A DNA stretch of 64,000 bases from an uncultured Clostridia bacterium. GTDB taxonomy: Bacteria > Bacillota > Clostridia > Lachnospirales > Lachnospiraceae. The stretch lies in the NCBI GenBank assembly GCA_947174885.1, contig CAMWKO010000004.1:56872-120871 (forward strand), read 5' to 3'. Of this stretch, positions 33,909 through 42,163 are shown piece by piece (within the stretch, counting starts at the first letter, position 1; the number at the start of each line of letters is the position of its first letter). The notes below the pieces were generated by a model, which was not told the DNA's origin, did no database searches, and saw nothing but the letters and a program-made list of their open reading frames with translations. A program made the translations under genes and the position numbers.

Positions 33909-34412
33909 ATGAGAGAAAAATTAACTGAAAATGATGTAAAAAAAATACAGGCGGAAATAGAACATAGAAAGCTTGTAGTAAGAAAAGAAGCCATAGAGGC
34001 TGTAAAGGAGGCAAGGGCACAGGGAGATTTAAGTGAAAACTTTGAGTATTATGCAGCAAAAAGAGATAAAAATAAAAATGAAAGCCGTATAAGATATCTT
34101 GAGAAGATGATTAAAAATGCTGAAATTGTTTCAGACAAATCAAATGAGGATGAAGTAGGAATTAACAATGCAGTCGAGTTACTGTTTGTAAGTGATGGTA
34201 GTATTGAGAAATACAAGCTGGTTACATCAGTAAGAGGTAATTCACTTAACGGATATATAAGTATTGAATCCCCACTTGGAAAGGCTATAAAAGGTCATAA
34301 AGTGGGAGATGTGGTAATGGTAAAGGTAAATAGTGATATAAGCTATGAGGTGGAAATTAAAAGCATAGATAAAACACCCGATGATTCAGAGGACGCTATA
34401 CGAAGCTATTAA
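33909..34412 (+). CDS. greA: Transcription elongation factor GreA family
   Basis: 167 residues. The N-terminal coiled coil contains the tip motif [17 protein letters not shown] with the acidic Asp and Glu that enter the RNA polymerase secondary channel and stimulate transcript cleavage. The C-terminal FKBP-like domain ends with [20 protein letters not shown]. The canonical N-A-E-Y of the tip is N-F-E-Y here, a small change. AAGAGGA precedes the ATG. A 15-bp terminator stem begins at the stop codon. Confidence 0.92.
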   Translation: MREKLTENDVKKIQAEIEHRKLVVRKEAIEAVKEARAQGDLSENFEYYAAKRDKNKNESRIRYLEKMIKNAEIVSDKSNEDEVGINNAVELLFVSDGSIEKYKLVTSVRGNSLNGYISIESPLGKAIKGHKVGDVVMVKVNSDISYEVEIKSIDKTPDDSEDAIRSY

Positions 34413-34446
34413 AGTAACAGACAATTACTTATTGTCTGTTACTTTA
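34411..34446 (+). terminator. greA terminator-like hairpin
   Basis: AAAGTAACAGACAAT (34411-34425) pairs perfectly over 15 bp with ATTGTCTGTTACTTT (34431-34445), loop TACTT. The left arm includes the TAA stop. No long T-run follows, so efficiency is uncertain. Confidence 0.65.
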
Positions 34447-34473
34447 TATATAAATGCAAAACAGGAGAAGCTT

Positions 34474-34704
34474 ATGCGTGAAATGGAATTTAAAATGGAA
34501 AGAGAAGGTCTTGTAAAAATAGGTCAGGAGGTAGATATAACTGAGGGAAAACTGCCCGGCAGCTATTACTATACATTAGAGCCCGCAGTGGCAATGTCTG
34601 CAAATTATTTATTCAGAGAGAGATTAAAGAGTACTAAAGGTATTGTAAAGGATATACACGAGACAAAGAGAGGCTTCTTTGTAACGGTAGAGTTTGATGA
34701 ATAA
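34474..34704 (+). CDS. Small conserved-looking hypothetical protein
   Basis: 76 residues from the ATG at 34474, which follows CAGGAGAAG; the longer frame back to 34381 would pass through the greA terminator hairpin and is rejected. No transmembrane helix or known motif. Contains [17 protein letters not shown] and [14 protein letters not shown], suggesting a small beta-rich fold. Function unknown. Same strand as greA. Confidence 0.6.
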   Translation: MREMEFKMEREGLVKIGQEVDITEGKLPGSYYYTLEPAVAMSANYLFRERLKSTKGIVKDIHETKRGFFVTVEFDE

Positions 34705-34849
34705 AATCAGGTGTGAAAAACCCCCTCTTTTTTGGGGGGAAAAAAACAAAAAATGAGGTAGACAAATAATAATTAATAATGTATCATCTACAATGATGTA
34801 ATACATATTCACATTATAAAAATATGGTGAAAGAGAAAGAGGAATGAAA

Positions 34850-35842
34850 ATGAAAAAATTTTTTAATGCTTTATTTAAACAATATGTATTATTGTTTTTA
34901 ATTATTGGTATCGTATTACTGGTTATATTTTTAGGAGATACGATAACTTCATTTATGCCTTCAAAGGATTTTGAGGACATTATGGAGTATGGACTGGAAG
35001 TGGGAGACCATGTATCCGGTGATCTTTTATATTCATTTGACTATTTTGCGGTAGAAGATACTGTTACTACCCATAAGGGCGGTGCAACGACTACAAGCAA
35101 GGGAACAGCATATTTTTATGTAATTCCAGGTGATTACAATTTAGATGTTCTTTATGGTTTGGAAGTGAGAAAGGCTGATAGCAGCGAAGTATCTAAAAAT
35201 ACTGATGAAACCTTTGAATATTTAGATGGTGCCGGTGAGCCGGTAACAAGACCCTATATGGAGGGTAAGGCTGTAAAAATGGATGATGAAATGGCGGGAT
35301 ACTTTAAAAAATATCTTGAAGATTCAGGATATACAAGTAATGAAATAAAAGCAATGGGCGATTTCATTATGGTAGATTATATATCGTTTATTAGTGTGAG
35401 AATAGCTACTTTAGCAGGTATTGTTTTCCTACTGTTAGGAATAGTATTTTTTATACTTGAGTTTAGAAAATTATCAAAAATTGAAGCTAATAGTATGAAT
35501 GCTAACTACAATAGTGGAGAAAACTATCAGCCATTTAACAACAATATGGATGTATATAACCAGCCATACAATAATACGGATGCTTATGGACAGTCACAGA
35601 ATGGATATGATAATTATTATGGCTATAATAGTCAGCTCGTATCACTTGAGTTAATAGATGCAGGTGAAAATAAAGTTAAAGTTATAAACGAAATAAGAAA
35701 CATTACGGGATTAGGACTTGCAGAAGCAAAGGAAATTGCAGACAGAGCACCTAGTGTTGTAAAATCAGAAATTACTACGGCAGAAGCAGAAAATTTCAAA
35801 TCAATGCTTGAAGCTGCCGGAGCAACTGTTAGTATCAGATAG
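34850..35842 (+). CDS. Two-helix membrane protein with a C-terminal ribosomal L7/L12-like domain
   Basis: About 330 residues; the ATG at 34850 is favoured by AGAGGA 6 bases upstream (34844 is in frame too). Membrane helices lie at about 10-32 and 182-206, with a ~150-residue outer domain between them. A Tyr/Asn/Gln-rich linker (~210-262) follows. The C-terminal ~65 residues (VSLELIDAGENKVKVINEIRNITGLGLAEAKEIADRAPSVVK...) match the L7/L12 C-terminal domain, including the LAEAKEIAD helix that contacts translation factors in the ribosomal protein. In this topology the domain would be cytoplasmic. The following gene has a similar layout without the L7/L12 domain. Confidence 0.8.
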   Translation: MKKFFNALFKQYVLLFLIIGIVLLVIFLGDTITSFMPSKDFEDIMEYGLEVGDHVSGDLLYSFDYFAVEDTVTTHKGGATTTSKGTAYFYVIPGDYNLDVLYGLEVRKADSSEVSKNTDETFEYLDGAGEPVTRPYMEGKAVKMDDEMAGYFKKYLEDSGYTSNEIKAMGDFIMVDYISFISVRIATLAGIVFLLLGIVFFILEFRKLSKIEANSMNANYNSGENYQPFNNNMDVYNQPYNNTDAYGQSQNGYDNYYGYNSQLVSLELIDAGENKVKVINEIRNITGLGLAEAKEIADRAPSVVKSEITTAEAENFKSMLEAAGATVSIR

Positions 35843-36007
35843 TTATTTATAGTTGTAAACTCAAAAATCCATATAATAAATAAAATTATAGTGAAATGGG
35901 ATTTATTGCTGTTTGTTATATTACAGATAGTGATAAATCTCATTTTAATATTGTAAACTTTATAAACCACAAGATAGAAATCATTAGCTTACTGTGGGGA
36001 TTTGAAT

Positions 36008-36032
36008 TTAAAAACAAAAATACTGAAACTCA
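36008..36032. repeat. Partial copy of the MITE-like element end
   Basis: The sequence around 36008-36032 (TTAAAAACAAAAATACTGAA and ACTCAG) matches the conserved end module with several changes. Upstream at 35894-35945 the arms AAATGGGATTTAT / ATAAATCTCATTT form a hairpin. A left terminal repeat is not clear. Confidence 0.4.
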
Positions 36033-36112
36033 GGATATTAATTGTAGATTATTATTATCGACTATGATAAAATCATAAGGGCATACATTTTTTGAAAGTG
36101 AGGAATTCTAAA

Positions 36113-37123
36113 TTGGATTATTTTGTCAGAACGCTATTTAGTAAAGCAAATAAAGGGTTATTAATATTAGGAGTAGTATGTTTAATTCTATCAGTTTCGG
36201 ATACAATACTTTCATTTAAAAACTCAAATAATTTTAAAGATTTATTTTATGGTAATGTAGAAGCAGCTTATATAGATGGTGAATCAGAATATGTATTACC
36301 AGTATTTGCCGAAGTAAAGAGTGCTGAAGAAAATACAGATGAAGCAAATAAAACAGATGATTTGGAAAGTAGCGGTGATATAAGTGATGGCTCTGATTTG
36401 TATGATTTAATTCCGGATGATGAAAGAATCGTCAGAGTAATGATATTTGCCGGTGTTTTAGTTGCTATATTAATTATAGTTAATATTATTTCAAGAACAG
36501 TCAGAAATTCCAGAGAAGAAAAAAGCATACTTAAGGATGAAGATATATCAGGTAAATTTTATAGAAATAATAACTATAGCCAGAGAACTAATGTAAGGAA
36601 AGTAAAAAAACGTAAAATATATGTAGAAAATTACGATTCTGAAAATAATAATACCGAAAATGACAGTGATGGTGACAGTGAAAGTGTATATGGGGCAGGA
36701 GATGTAGAAAATGAGGGAAACTCCTATAAAATGGATAATGATGAACAGGAGAGTGTATATTCAGCAGGAGATATAAAGAATGAGGGAAGCAGGGTAGCAG
36801 ATGGTGATATAAATGAACCTAGTGAATACGTTTCAGAGATACTTAAGAATGAAGGAAGCTCATATCAGATACCGGACAATATTGATGAAATTGAGAGTGA
36901 ATATGGTGGAGAAAAGATAAAAAATGATGAGAGTGCCTTTAGAATATATGACACCGGAGAATCGGGTGCTTATGGAACTGCCAAAATAGAAAACTCAAAG
37001 AAAAATATTTATGGTGAATTATATGAGGATAATACCAGTACAAGCGGATATGGCAATGATGAAGAAATGGAATTAAGCGAAAATATCTATGGAGATTTAT
37101 ATGCAAAGGATGAAAAGAAATAA
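36113..37123 (+). CDS. Membrane protein with repeated Tyr/Asn-containing cytoplasmic tail, function unknown
   Basis: About 336 residues. I prefer TTG at 36113 (8 bases after GTGAGGA); TTG at 36092 is also in frame. Two helices (~14-32 and ~108-128) flank an acidic outer segment. The C-terminal ~200 residues are charged and contain at least five degenerate units of the form S-x-Y-x(4)-I/V-x-N-E/D: ESVYGAGDVENEG, ESVYSAGDIKNEG, SEYVSEILKNEG, SEYGGEKIKNDE, GAYGTAKIENS. Overall layout mirrors the preceding L7/L12-domain protein. No enzyme motif. Confidence 0.7.
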   Translation: MDYFVRTLFSKANKGLLILGVVCLILSVSDTILSFKNSNNFKDLFYGNVEAAYIDGESEYVLPVFAEVKSAEENTDEANKTDDLESSGDISDGSDLYDLIPDDERIVRVMIFAGVLVAILIIVNIISRTVRNSREEKSILKDEDISGKFYRNNNYSQRTNVRKVKKRKIYVENYDSENNNTENDSDGDSESVYGAGDVENEGNSYKMDNDEQESVYSAGDIKNEGSRVADGDINEPSEYVSEILKNEGSSYQIPDNIDEIESEYGGEKIKNDESAFRIYDTGESGAYGTAKIENSKKNIYGELYEDNTSTSGYGNDEEMELSENIYGDLYAKDEKK

Positions 37124-37236
37124 TACATATTAATTTAGGTTTATAGTTTAGGAATATGTTTTTAGAATATAGTGGTATGTAATAATAATTAAAACTGGTA
37201 TGTAATACCAGCTGGAGTGGTATTGCAAAAAATAAA

Positions 37237-37275
37237 GGAACTGGCTATATAAATATAGCCGGTTCTTATTTTATA
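37237..37275 (+). terminator. Terminator after the repeat-tail membrane protein
   Basis: GGAACTGGCTATA pairs with TATAGCCGGTTC across a short A/T loop, followed by TTATTTTAT. The remaining gap to the pdxS start (about 150 bases) shows no convincing promoter. Confidence 0.7.
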
Positions 37276-37428
37276 CTACTTTTTGTATTTGAGACATAAT
37301 CATTGCCAAACCCAAGCAGGCATGGGATGCTCATATATATTATTTATATAAGAAAGGATAATGCGGATATATAAGGTTTGTAGCTATAAGATACAGACAG
37401 CTTATATTTGTTGGAACCGGTAAGATTT

Positions 37429-38304
37429 ATGATTGAAAACAGATATGATTTAAACAAGGAATTGGCACAGATGTTAAAAGGCGGAGTAATAATGGATGTT
37501 ACAACACCCAAGCAGGCAAAAATTGCCGAAGAAGCAGGAGCCTGTGCAGTAATGGCATTAGAGAGAATACCTGCCGACATCAGGGCAGCAGGCGGTGTAT
37601 CAAGAATGAGCGACCCAAAGATGATTAAGGGTATTCAGGAGGCAGTTTCCATTCCTGTAATGGCAAAGTGCAGAATCGGACATTTTGCGGAAGCACAGAT
37701 TCTTGAAGCCATTGAAATAGATTATATTGATGAAAGTGAAGTATTGTCACCTGCCGATGATGCATTTCATATTGATAAGACAAAATTTAAGGTACCATTT
37801 GTATGTGGAGCTAAGGATTTAGGTGAAGCTCTTAGAAGAATAAACGAAGGTGCTTCAATGATTAGAACTAAGGGTGAGCCCGGTACAGGTGATGTGGTTC
37901 AGGCTGTCCGTCATATGAGAAAGATGAATCAGGAAATTACACGTCTTGTATCAATGCGTGAGGATGAGTTGTATAATGCGGCAAAGGAATTGCAGGTACC
38001 ATATGACCTGGTTTTATATGTTCATAATAATGGAAGACTCCCTGTAGTTAATTTTGCGGCAGGCGGAGTAGCCACTCCGGCAGATGCGGCATTAATGATG
38101 CAGTTAGGCGCAGAGGGTGTATTTGTAGGCTCAGGTATATTTAAGTCAGGAGATCCTAGGAAACGTGCAGCGGCAATAGTTAAGGCTGTTACAAATTACA
38201 ATGATGCCGGGATATTAGCTGAGCTTTCAGAGGATTTAGGAGAAGCCATGGTTGGTATTAATGAGCAGGAAATTGAATTACTTATGGCAGAACGTGGAAA
38301 ATAA
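37429..38304 (+). CDS. pdxS: Pyridoxal 5'-phosphate synthase lyase subunit PdxS
   Basis: 291 residues, normal length. [24 protein letters not shown] matches the PdxS N-terminus, so I use the ATG at 37429 (TTG at 37408 is in frame but extends beyond the family start). [12 protein letters not shown] contains the Lys/Asp region, [13 protein letters not shown] holds a catalytic lysine, and [32 protein letters not shown] is the phosphate-binding end. It makes PLP from ribose 5-phosphate, glyceraldehyde 3-phosphate and ammonia supplied by PdxT, encoded next. Highly conserved sequence; certain call. Confidence 0.97.
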   Translation: MIENRYDLNKELAQMLKGGVIMDVTTPKQAKIAEEAGACAVMALERIPADIRAAGGVSRMSDPKMIKGIQEAVSIPVMAKCRIGHFAEAQILEAIEIDYIDESEVLSPADDAFHIDKTKFKVPFVCGAKDLGEALRRINEGASMIRTKGEPGTGDVVQAVRHMRKMNQEITRLVSMREDELYNAAKELQVPYDLVLYVHNNGRLPVVNFAAGGVATPADAALMMQLGAEGVFVGSGIFKSGDPRKRAAAIVKAVTNYNDAGILAELSEDLGEAMVGINEQEIELLMAERGK

Positions 38305-38345
38305 AACATTTTCCAAGCTTTGATATCCTGATACAGGAGGTATAT

Positions 38346-38912
38346 ATGAAAATTGCAGTTTTAGCAGTACAGGGAGCATTTGCAGAGCATATAGATATGT
38401 TAAAAAAACTGGGAGTGGAAGGCATTGAGATTAGAAAAAAAAGAGATATGGAGCAGGATTTTTCAGGTATTATATTGCCCGGAGGTGAAAGCACGGTAAT
38501 GGGAAAGCTTTTAAAGGAACTGGATTTATATGATACATTACTTGAAAAAATAAATTCGGGAATGCCTGTACTCGGTACTTGTGCGGGACTTATACTGCTT
38601 GCAAAGAAATTATCCAATCATGGTGAAACATATTTTGGAACATTGCCGGTAACGGTAAAAAGAAATGCGTATGGAAGACAGCTTGGAAGCTTTAATACAG
38701 TAGCAAATGTAACCGGAGTCGGAGAAATTCCAATGACATTTATAAGAGCCCCATATATTGAAGAAGTAGAAGAGGGTGTAGAGGTAATAGCTACTGTGGA
38801 TGACAATATAGTAGGAGTAAAGTACAAAAACCAGATAGGAATTTCATTTCATCCCGAAGTAACCGACTGCCTCAAACTACATAAATATTTTGTGGAAAAC
38901 ACCGAGTTGTGA
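38346..38912 (+). CDS. pdxT: Pyridoxal 5'-phosphate synthase glutaminase subunit PdxT
   Basis: 188 residues, class I glutamine amidotransferase fold. Nucleophile Cys79 in GTCAGL, LPGGESTVMGKLL for glutamine binding, and the His-Glu pair in SFHPEVTD. It releases ammonia from glutamine and channels it to PdxS, encoded 41 bases upstream. The last residues ENTEL and the stop are encoded by a half copy of the REP-like repeat (38899-38912), so the natural C-terminus has been replaced or extended by the element. AGGAGG precedes the ATG. Confidence 0.96.
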   Translation: MKIAVLAVQGAFAEHIDMLKKLGVEGIEIRKKRDMEQDFSGIILPGGESTVMGKLLKELDLYDTLLEKINSGMPVLGTCAGLILLAKKLSNHGETYFGTLPVTVKRNAYGRQLGSFNTVANVTGVGEIPMTFIRAPYIEEVEEGVEVIATVDDNIVGVKYKNQIGISFHPEVTDCLKLHKYFVENTEL

Positions 38913-39030
38913 AAACACCGAGTTGAAAACAACTCGGTGTGCCGAGTGCATAAAATCTATGATTTTATCCACGAGGCTGTAGTGATAGGTAGTAAAGAAA
39001 ATAAACACCGAGTTGAAAACAACTCGGTGT
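38899..39030. repeat. REP-like hairpin cluster overlapping the pdxT stop
   Basis: A lone left arm ACACCGAGTTG (38899-38909) forms the end of pdxT. Complete hairpins follow at 38915-38940 and 39005-39030, both with AAAA loops. Between them lies the second module (38941-38976: GCCGAGTGCATAAAATC, GATTTTATCCACGAGGC) and the tail TGTAGTGATAG. The layout equals that at 1633-1753. Confidence 0.85.
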
Positions 39031-39053
39031 ACCACAGTAGTGATAGGTAGTAA

Positions 39054-39102
39054 GCAGATTGTTTTGCTATAGGTAAAAACTATAGCTGGCAGTCTGTTTT
39101 TT
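39054..39102 (+). terminator. Terminator of pdxST
   Basis: Inner stem GCTATAG / CTATAGC and outer CAGATTG / CAGTCTG (with a G-T pair) are followed by TTTTTT. It lies directly before the metY promoter. Confidence 0.75.
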
Positions 39103-39106
39103 GAAC

Positions 39107-39135
39107 TGGACACTTTTTTATACAAGTGATATTAT
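39107..39135 (+). promoter_or_regulatory. Candidate metY promoter
   Basis: TGGACA (39107-39112) and TATTAT (39130-39135) are 17 bases apart, about 75 bases before the metY start. The leader between shows no S-box, T-box or other riboswitch that I recognise. Confidence 0.55.
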
Positions 39136-39211
39136 TCCTACATCGAAAGAAAAAACTAAAATAATTGAAGAATAACAAAAACAAAAATTTTATGGAAAGA
39201 AGGATTTATAT

Positions 39212-40519
39212 ATGAGTAAGAAAACAAGAGAAGAAAGAAATTTAAAATTTGAAACATTACAGCTTCATGTAGGACAGGAGCAGCCGGATCCGGTTACAGA
39301 TGCAAGGGCAGTTCCGATTTACCAAAGTTCATCTTATGTATTTAGAAACAGTGAACACGCAGCAGCAAGATTCGGGCTTACGGATGCAGGAAATATATAT
39401 GGAAGACTTACAAACCCGACAGAGGATGTATTTGAAAAGAGAATTGCGGCACTGGAGGGTGGTGTTGCAGCATTGGCAGTAGCATCCGGTGCGGCGGCTA
39501 TTTCTTATACATTTCAGAATCTTGCACATAATGGTGACCACATTGTATCGGCTAAAAATATTTATGGCGGTACTTACAATTTATTGGCACACACATTGCC
39601 GGAGTATGGTATTTCAACTACCTTTGTAGACCCGTTTAACTATGAAGAAGTAGAGAGTGCAATTAAAGACAATACAAAGGCTGTATTTATTGAAACACTT
39701 GGTAATCCGAATTCAGATGTGGTAGATATTGAAAAACTTGCACAAATTGCACACTCACATAAGATTCCGCTTGTAATTGACAATACATTTGCCACACCAT
39801 ATCTTGTAAGACCGATAGAATATGGCGCTGATATTGTAGTACATTCGGCTACTAAATTCATAGGCGGACATGGTACTACTATAGGTGGTGTTATCGTAGA
39901 CAGCGGAAAGTTTGACTGGGAAGCAAGCGGAAAATTCCCGTCACTTACAGAGCCAAATCCAAGCTACCATGGAGTTGTATTTACAAAGGCAGTAGGAGCA
40001 GCAGCATTTGTTACAAAGATTAGGGCAATTCTGCTTAGAGATACAGGTGCGACATTATCACCATTCCATGCATTCTTCTTTTTACAGGGACTTGAAACAT
40101 TATCCTTAAGAGTAGAAAGGCATGTAGAGAATGCACTTAAGGTAGTACAGTATCTGAAAAATCATCCACAGGTAGAGAATGTAAATCATCCGTCTGTATC
40201 AGATGACCCGGTACAGCAGGAGCTTTATAAAAAATATTTCCCTAACGGTGGCGGCTCAATCTTTACCTTTGAAATTAAGGGTGATGACAAAAAAGCCAAG
40301 GAATTTATTGACAACCTTGAATTATTCTCCTTGCTTGCAAATGTAGCTGATGTAAAATCACTTGTAATTCATCCTGCTTCAACAACTCATTCACAGCTTA
40401 ATGAGGAGGAATTAAAGGATCAGGGTATTAAGCCAAACACAATAAGATTATCAATAGGAACGGAAAATATTGATGATATTATTGAAGATTTAGAGGAAGC
40501 ATTTAAGGCTGTACAGTAG
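39212..40519 (+). CDS. metY: O-acetylhomoserine sulfhydrylase (aminocarboxypropyltransferase)
   Basis: 435 residues, Cys/Met metabolism PLP-enzyme family; length and N-terminus (FETLQLHVGQEQPDPVTDARAVPIYQSSSYVFRN) fit the MetY subgroup rather than the shorter MetB/MetC. PLP lysine is Lys215 in HSATKFIGGHG. It makes homocysteine from O-acetylhomoserine and sulfide, or handles O-acetylserine. AAGGA precedes the ATG. It sits next to the PLP synthase genes whose cofactor it needs, but a separate terminator and promoter lie between. Confidence 0.95.
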   Translation: MSKKTREERNLKFETLQLHVGQEQPDPVTDARAVPIYQSSSYVFRNSEHAAARFGLTDAGNIYGRLTNPTEDVFEKRIAALEGGVAALAVASGAAAISYTFQNLAHNGDHIVSAKNIYGGTYNLLAHTLPEYGISTTFVDPFNYEEVESAIKDNTKAVFIETLGNPNSDVVDIEKLAQIAHSHKIPLVIDNTFATPYLVRPIEYGADIVVHSATKFIGGHGTTIGGVIVDSGKFDWEASGKFPSLTEPNPSYHGVVFTKAVGAAAFVTKIRAILLRDTGATLSPFHAFFFLQGLETLSLRVERHVENALKVVQYLKNHPQVENVNHPSVSDDPVQQELYKKYFPNGGGSIFTFEIKGDDKKAKEFIDNLELFSLLANVADVKSLVIHPASTTHSQLNEEELKDQGIKPNTIRLSIGTENIDDIIEDLEEAFKAVQ

Positions 40520-40540
40520 TATAAAAGAACAGTAATGTAG

Positions 40541-40704
40541 GCAACGAGCCAAGTGTAAGGGTTTACACTTACATTTGGCGACTGCGGATGGTCATAAGCT
40601 GTGCTTATGATATAATAAGCGACTATAAAACCTGGAGGTTTATTATGAATTGTATCTTTGTTGCATTTTATAATAAAATCCGGGTCTTTATAGCCACTTT
40701 TTTT
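40541..40704 (+). ncRNA. Possible structured RNA or attenuator leader between metY and the DUF3877 gene
   Basis: Three hairpins are visible: AAGTGTAA-GGGT-TTACACTT (40551-40570) extended by GCCAA / TTGGC; TCATAAGC-TGT-GCTTATGA (40592-40610); and a long arm pair GACTATAAAACCTGG (40621-40635) with CCGGGTCTTTATAGCC (40680-40695), followed by seven T residues (40698-40704). The last is an intrinsic terminator. The next start codon (40727) lies just past it, so the structure could be either the metY terminator, a small RNA, or an attenuator controlling the following operon. It does not match a riboswitch class I know. Confidence 0.45.
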
Positions 40705-40726
40705 GGATTTTAAAGGATGTGAAATT

Positions 40727-41281
40727 TTGAATACGGAAAAACTTGTTAAGAATATTATAGATCAGATAAAGGAAGCACAGATAAAGCTTGGATATATGAG
40801 GGAAAGTATGAGATTTTACTATCCGTTATCATCGGTAAATGCAATGCTTGATATGGATTTTAAAAGTACCGGTGAGCTTACCAGCTTTATAAATTCTAAA
40901 AATATATTAGATAATACAATAATAGGAAAGCTGTTGTTAAGTGTTCATGAGGATAGAATTGAGGTATCCGTATCGGCAGACGGAGTGACATATGTATATG
41001 AAAATATTCCCGACCCTCCGTTTTTGCGTGATATTATTAATTTTTTCGCAACACATCACAATGCGGGTATAGATGAGATTAGAAGTATTTTTGAAAAATA
41101 CGGCAATGATTATGTATGTGAGGGGATGCCTGCGGGTGAAGATTTTGATTATGTGATGTATTTTAAGGATAAGTCAATAGATGAATATTATTATTGTATA
41201 AAAAATGAAATGCATCATACGATATATCATCGGTTTTCTAAAGTGGATTTTCAAATGCTTGTATGCAAGGAGGAAAAATGA
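40727..41281 (+). CDS. DUF3877 family protein
   Basis: 184 residues from TTG at 40727, preceded by AAGGATGTGA (one change from the ideal site); the frame extends back to 40703 but that lies in the terminator T-run. KLVKNIIDQIKEAQIKLGYMRESMRFYYPLSSVNAML resembles the DUF3877 family of Lachnospiraceae. No catalytic motif or membrane helix; mixed alpha/beta. Its TGA overlaps the next ATG (ATGA), so it is translationally coupled to tcdA. Function unknown. Confidence 0.75.
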   Translation: MNTEKLVKNIIDQIKEAQIKLGYMRESMRFYYPLSSVNAMLDMDFKSTGELTSFINSKNILDNTIIGKLLLSVHEDRIEVSVSADGVTYVYENIPDPPFLRDIINFFATHHNAGIDEIRSIFEKYGNDYVCEGMPAGEDFDYVMYFKDKSIDEYYYCIKNEMHHTIYHRFSKVDFQMLVCKEEK

Positions 41282-42045
41282 TAAATCAGTTTCAAAGGAC
41301 TAAAATTTTGTTGGGAAGCCGTGCAATGGATAAGCTTAAAAATTCCAGAGTTGCAGTTTTTGGAATAGGCGGAGTAGGCGGATATGTTGTTGAAGCACTT
41401 GCAAGAAGCGGAGTAGGTGCAATAGATATTGTTGACAGTGATAAGGTATGTTTATCAAATATAAACAGACAGATAATTGCGACCAGAAGTACAGTCGGAC
41501 AATATAAGGTGGATGCAATGAAGGATAGAATTTACGACATTAATCCAGAGTGCGTGGTAAGGGCATATAAGTGTTTTTATCTGCCGGAAACTAAGGAGGA
41601 GTTTGATTTTTCGGTCTATGACTACATAATTGATGCGGTCGATACGGTTACTGCAAAGCTTCAGCTTGTAATGGAGGCAGAAGAAAAAAAAGTACCGATT
41701 ATCAGCAGTATGGGAGCAGGAAATAAACTAAACCCGACAATGTTTGAGGTTGCGGATATATATAAGACCTCTGTATGCCCGTTAGCAAAGGTAATGAGAA
41801 GAGAGCTTAAAAAGAGAAATATTAAGAAACTAAAGGTAGTATATTCAAAGGAAGAGCCAATTAAGCCGGAAGATTTGGAAAAACAGGAAACAGGCATTGA
41901 CTTTATGGAGGAGAATGATAATATAAAAAAAGAGGACACTGTTACAGCAAAAAGAGCTATACCCGGCTCGGTTGCATTTGTGCCGTCAGTAGTAGGATTA
42001 ATAATTGCTTCAGAAGTTATTAAGGATATAGTAAATATAGAATAG
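41278..42045 (+). CDS. tcdA: tRNA threonylcarbamoyladenosine dehydratase (TcdA)
   Basis: 255 residues from the ATG at 41278 after AAGGAGG. An E1/ThiF-like fold: the ATP loop GIGGVGGYVVEALARSGVG (~residues 30-48), DSDKVCLSNINRQIIA with the conserved Asp-Asn-Arg, and the C-terminal PGSVAFVPSVVGLIIASEVI. TcdA cyclises t6A37 of ANN-decoding tRNAs to ct6A using ATP. The ~20-residue acidic insert before AKRAIPGS varies in the family. A four-base overlap with the DUF3877 gene. Downstream, two bases after the stop, begins a partial MITE-like element. Confidence 0.93.
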   Translation: MINQFQRTKILLGSRAMDKLKNSRVAVFGIGGVGGYVVEALARSGVGAIDIVDSDKVCLSNINRQIIATRSTVGQYKVDAMKDRIYDINPECVVRAYKCFYLPETKEEFDFSVYDYIIDAVDTVTAKLQLVMEAEEKKVPIISSMGAGNKLNPTMFEVADIYKTSVCPLAKVMRRELKKRNIKKLKVVYSKEEPIKPEDLEKQETGIDFMEENDNIKKEDTVTAKRAIPGSVAFVPSVVGLIIASEVIKDIVNIE

Positions 42046-42046
42046 A

Positions 42047-42130
42047 GCAGATTAAAGTTCACTTTCATCTGCAATTTTTGTGCAGGATGCTTAAAGCTAT
42101 TTAAGTTTAAGAATAAAAAATACGGAAATT
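42047..42130. repeat. Partial MITE-like element after tcdA
   Basis: The hairpin GCAGAT-TAAAGTTCACTTTC-ATCTGC plus TTTTTGTGCAGGATGC matches the central module of the full element (22425-22466). It is followed by GAATAAAAAATACGGAAATT, matching its right end. The left terminal repeat and two inner hairpins are absent. Confidence 0.7.
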
Positions 42131-42163
42131 AAGGCAGATTAATATTTAGGAGCTGATTTTAGT

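Noticed and set aside
34381..34473. Longer start for the 76-residue protein after greA
   Set aside because: It overlaps greA and the 15-bp terminator stem; a good ribosome site precedes the internal ATG at 34474.
35896..36078. 60-codon frame between the two membrane-protein genes
   Set aside because: It lies in repeat-derived sequence with hairpins, has no ribosome site and no protein-like features.
39136..39211. SAM (S-box) or T-box regulation of metY
   Set aside because: The leader is short and A-rich, without the S-box helices or the T-box sequence.
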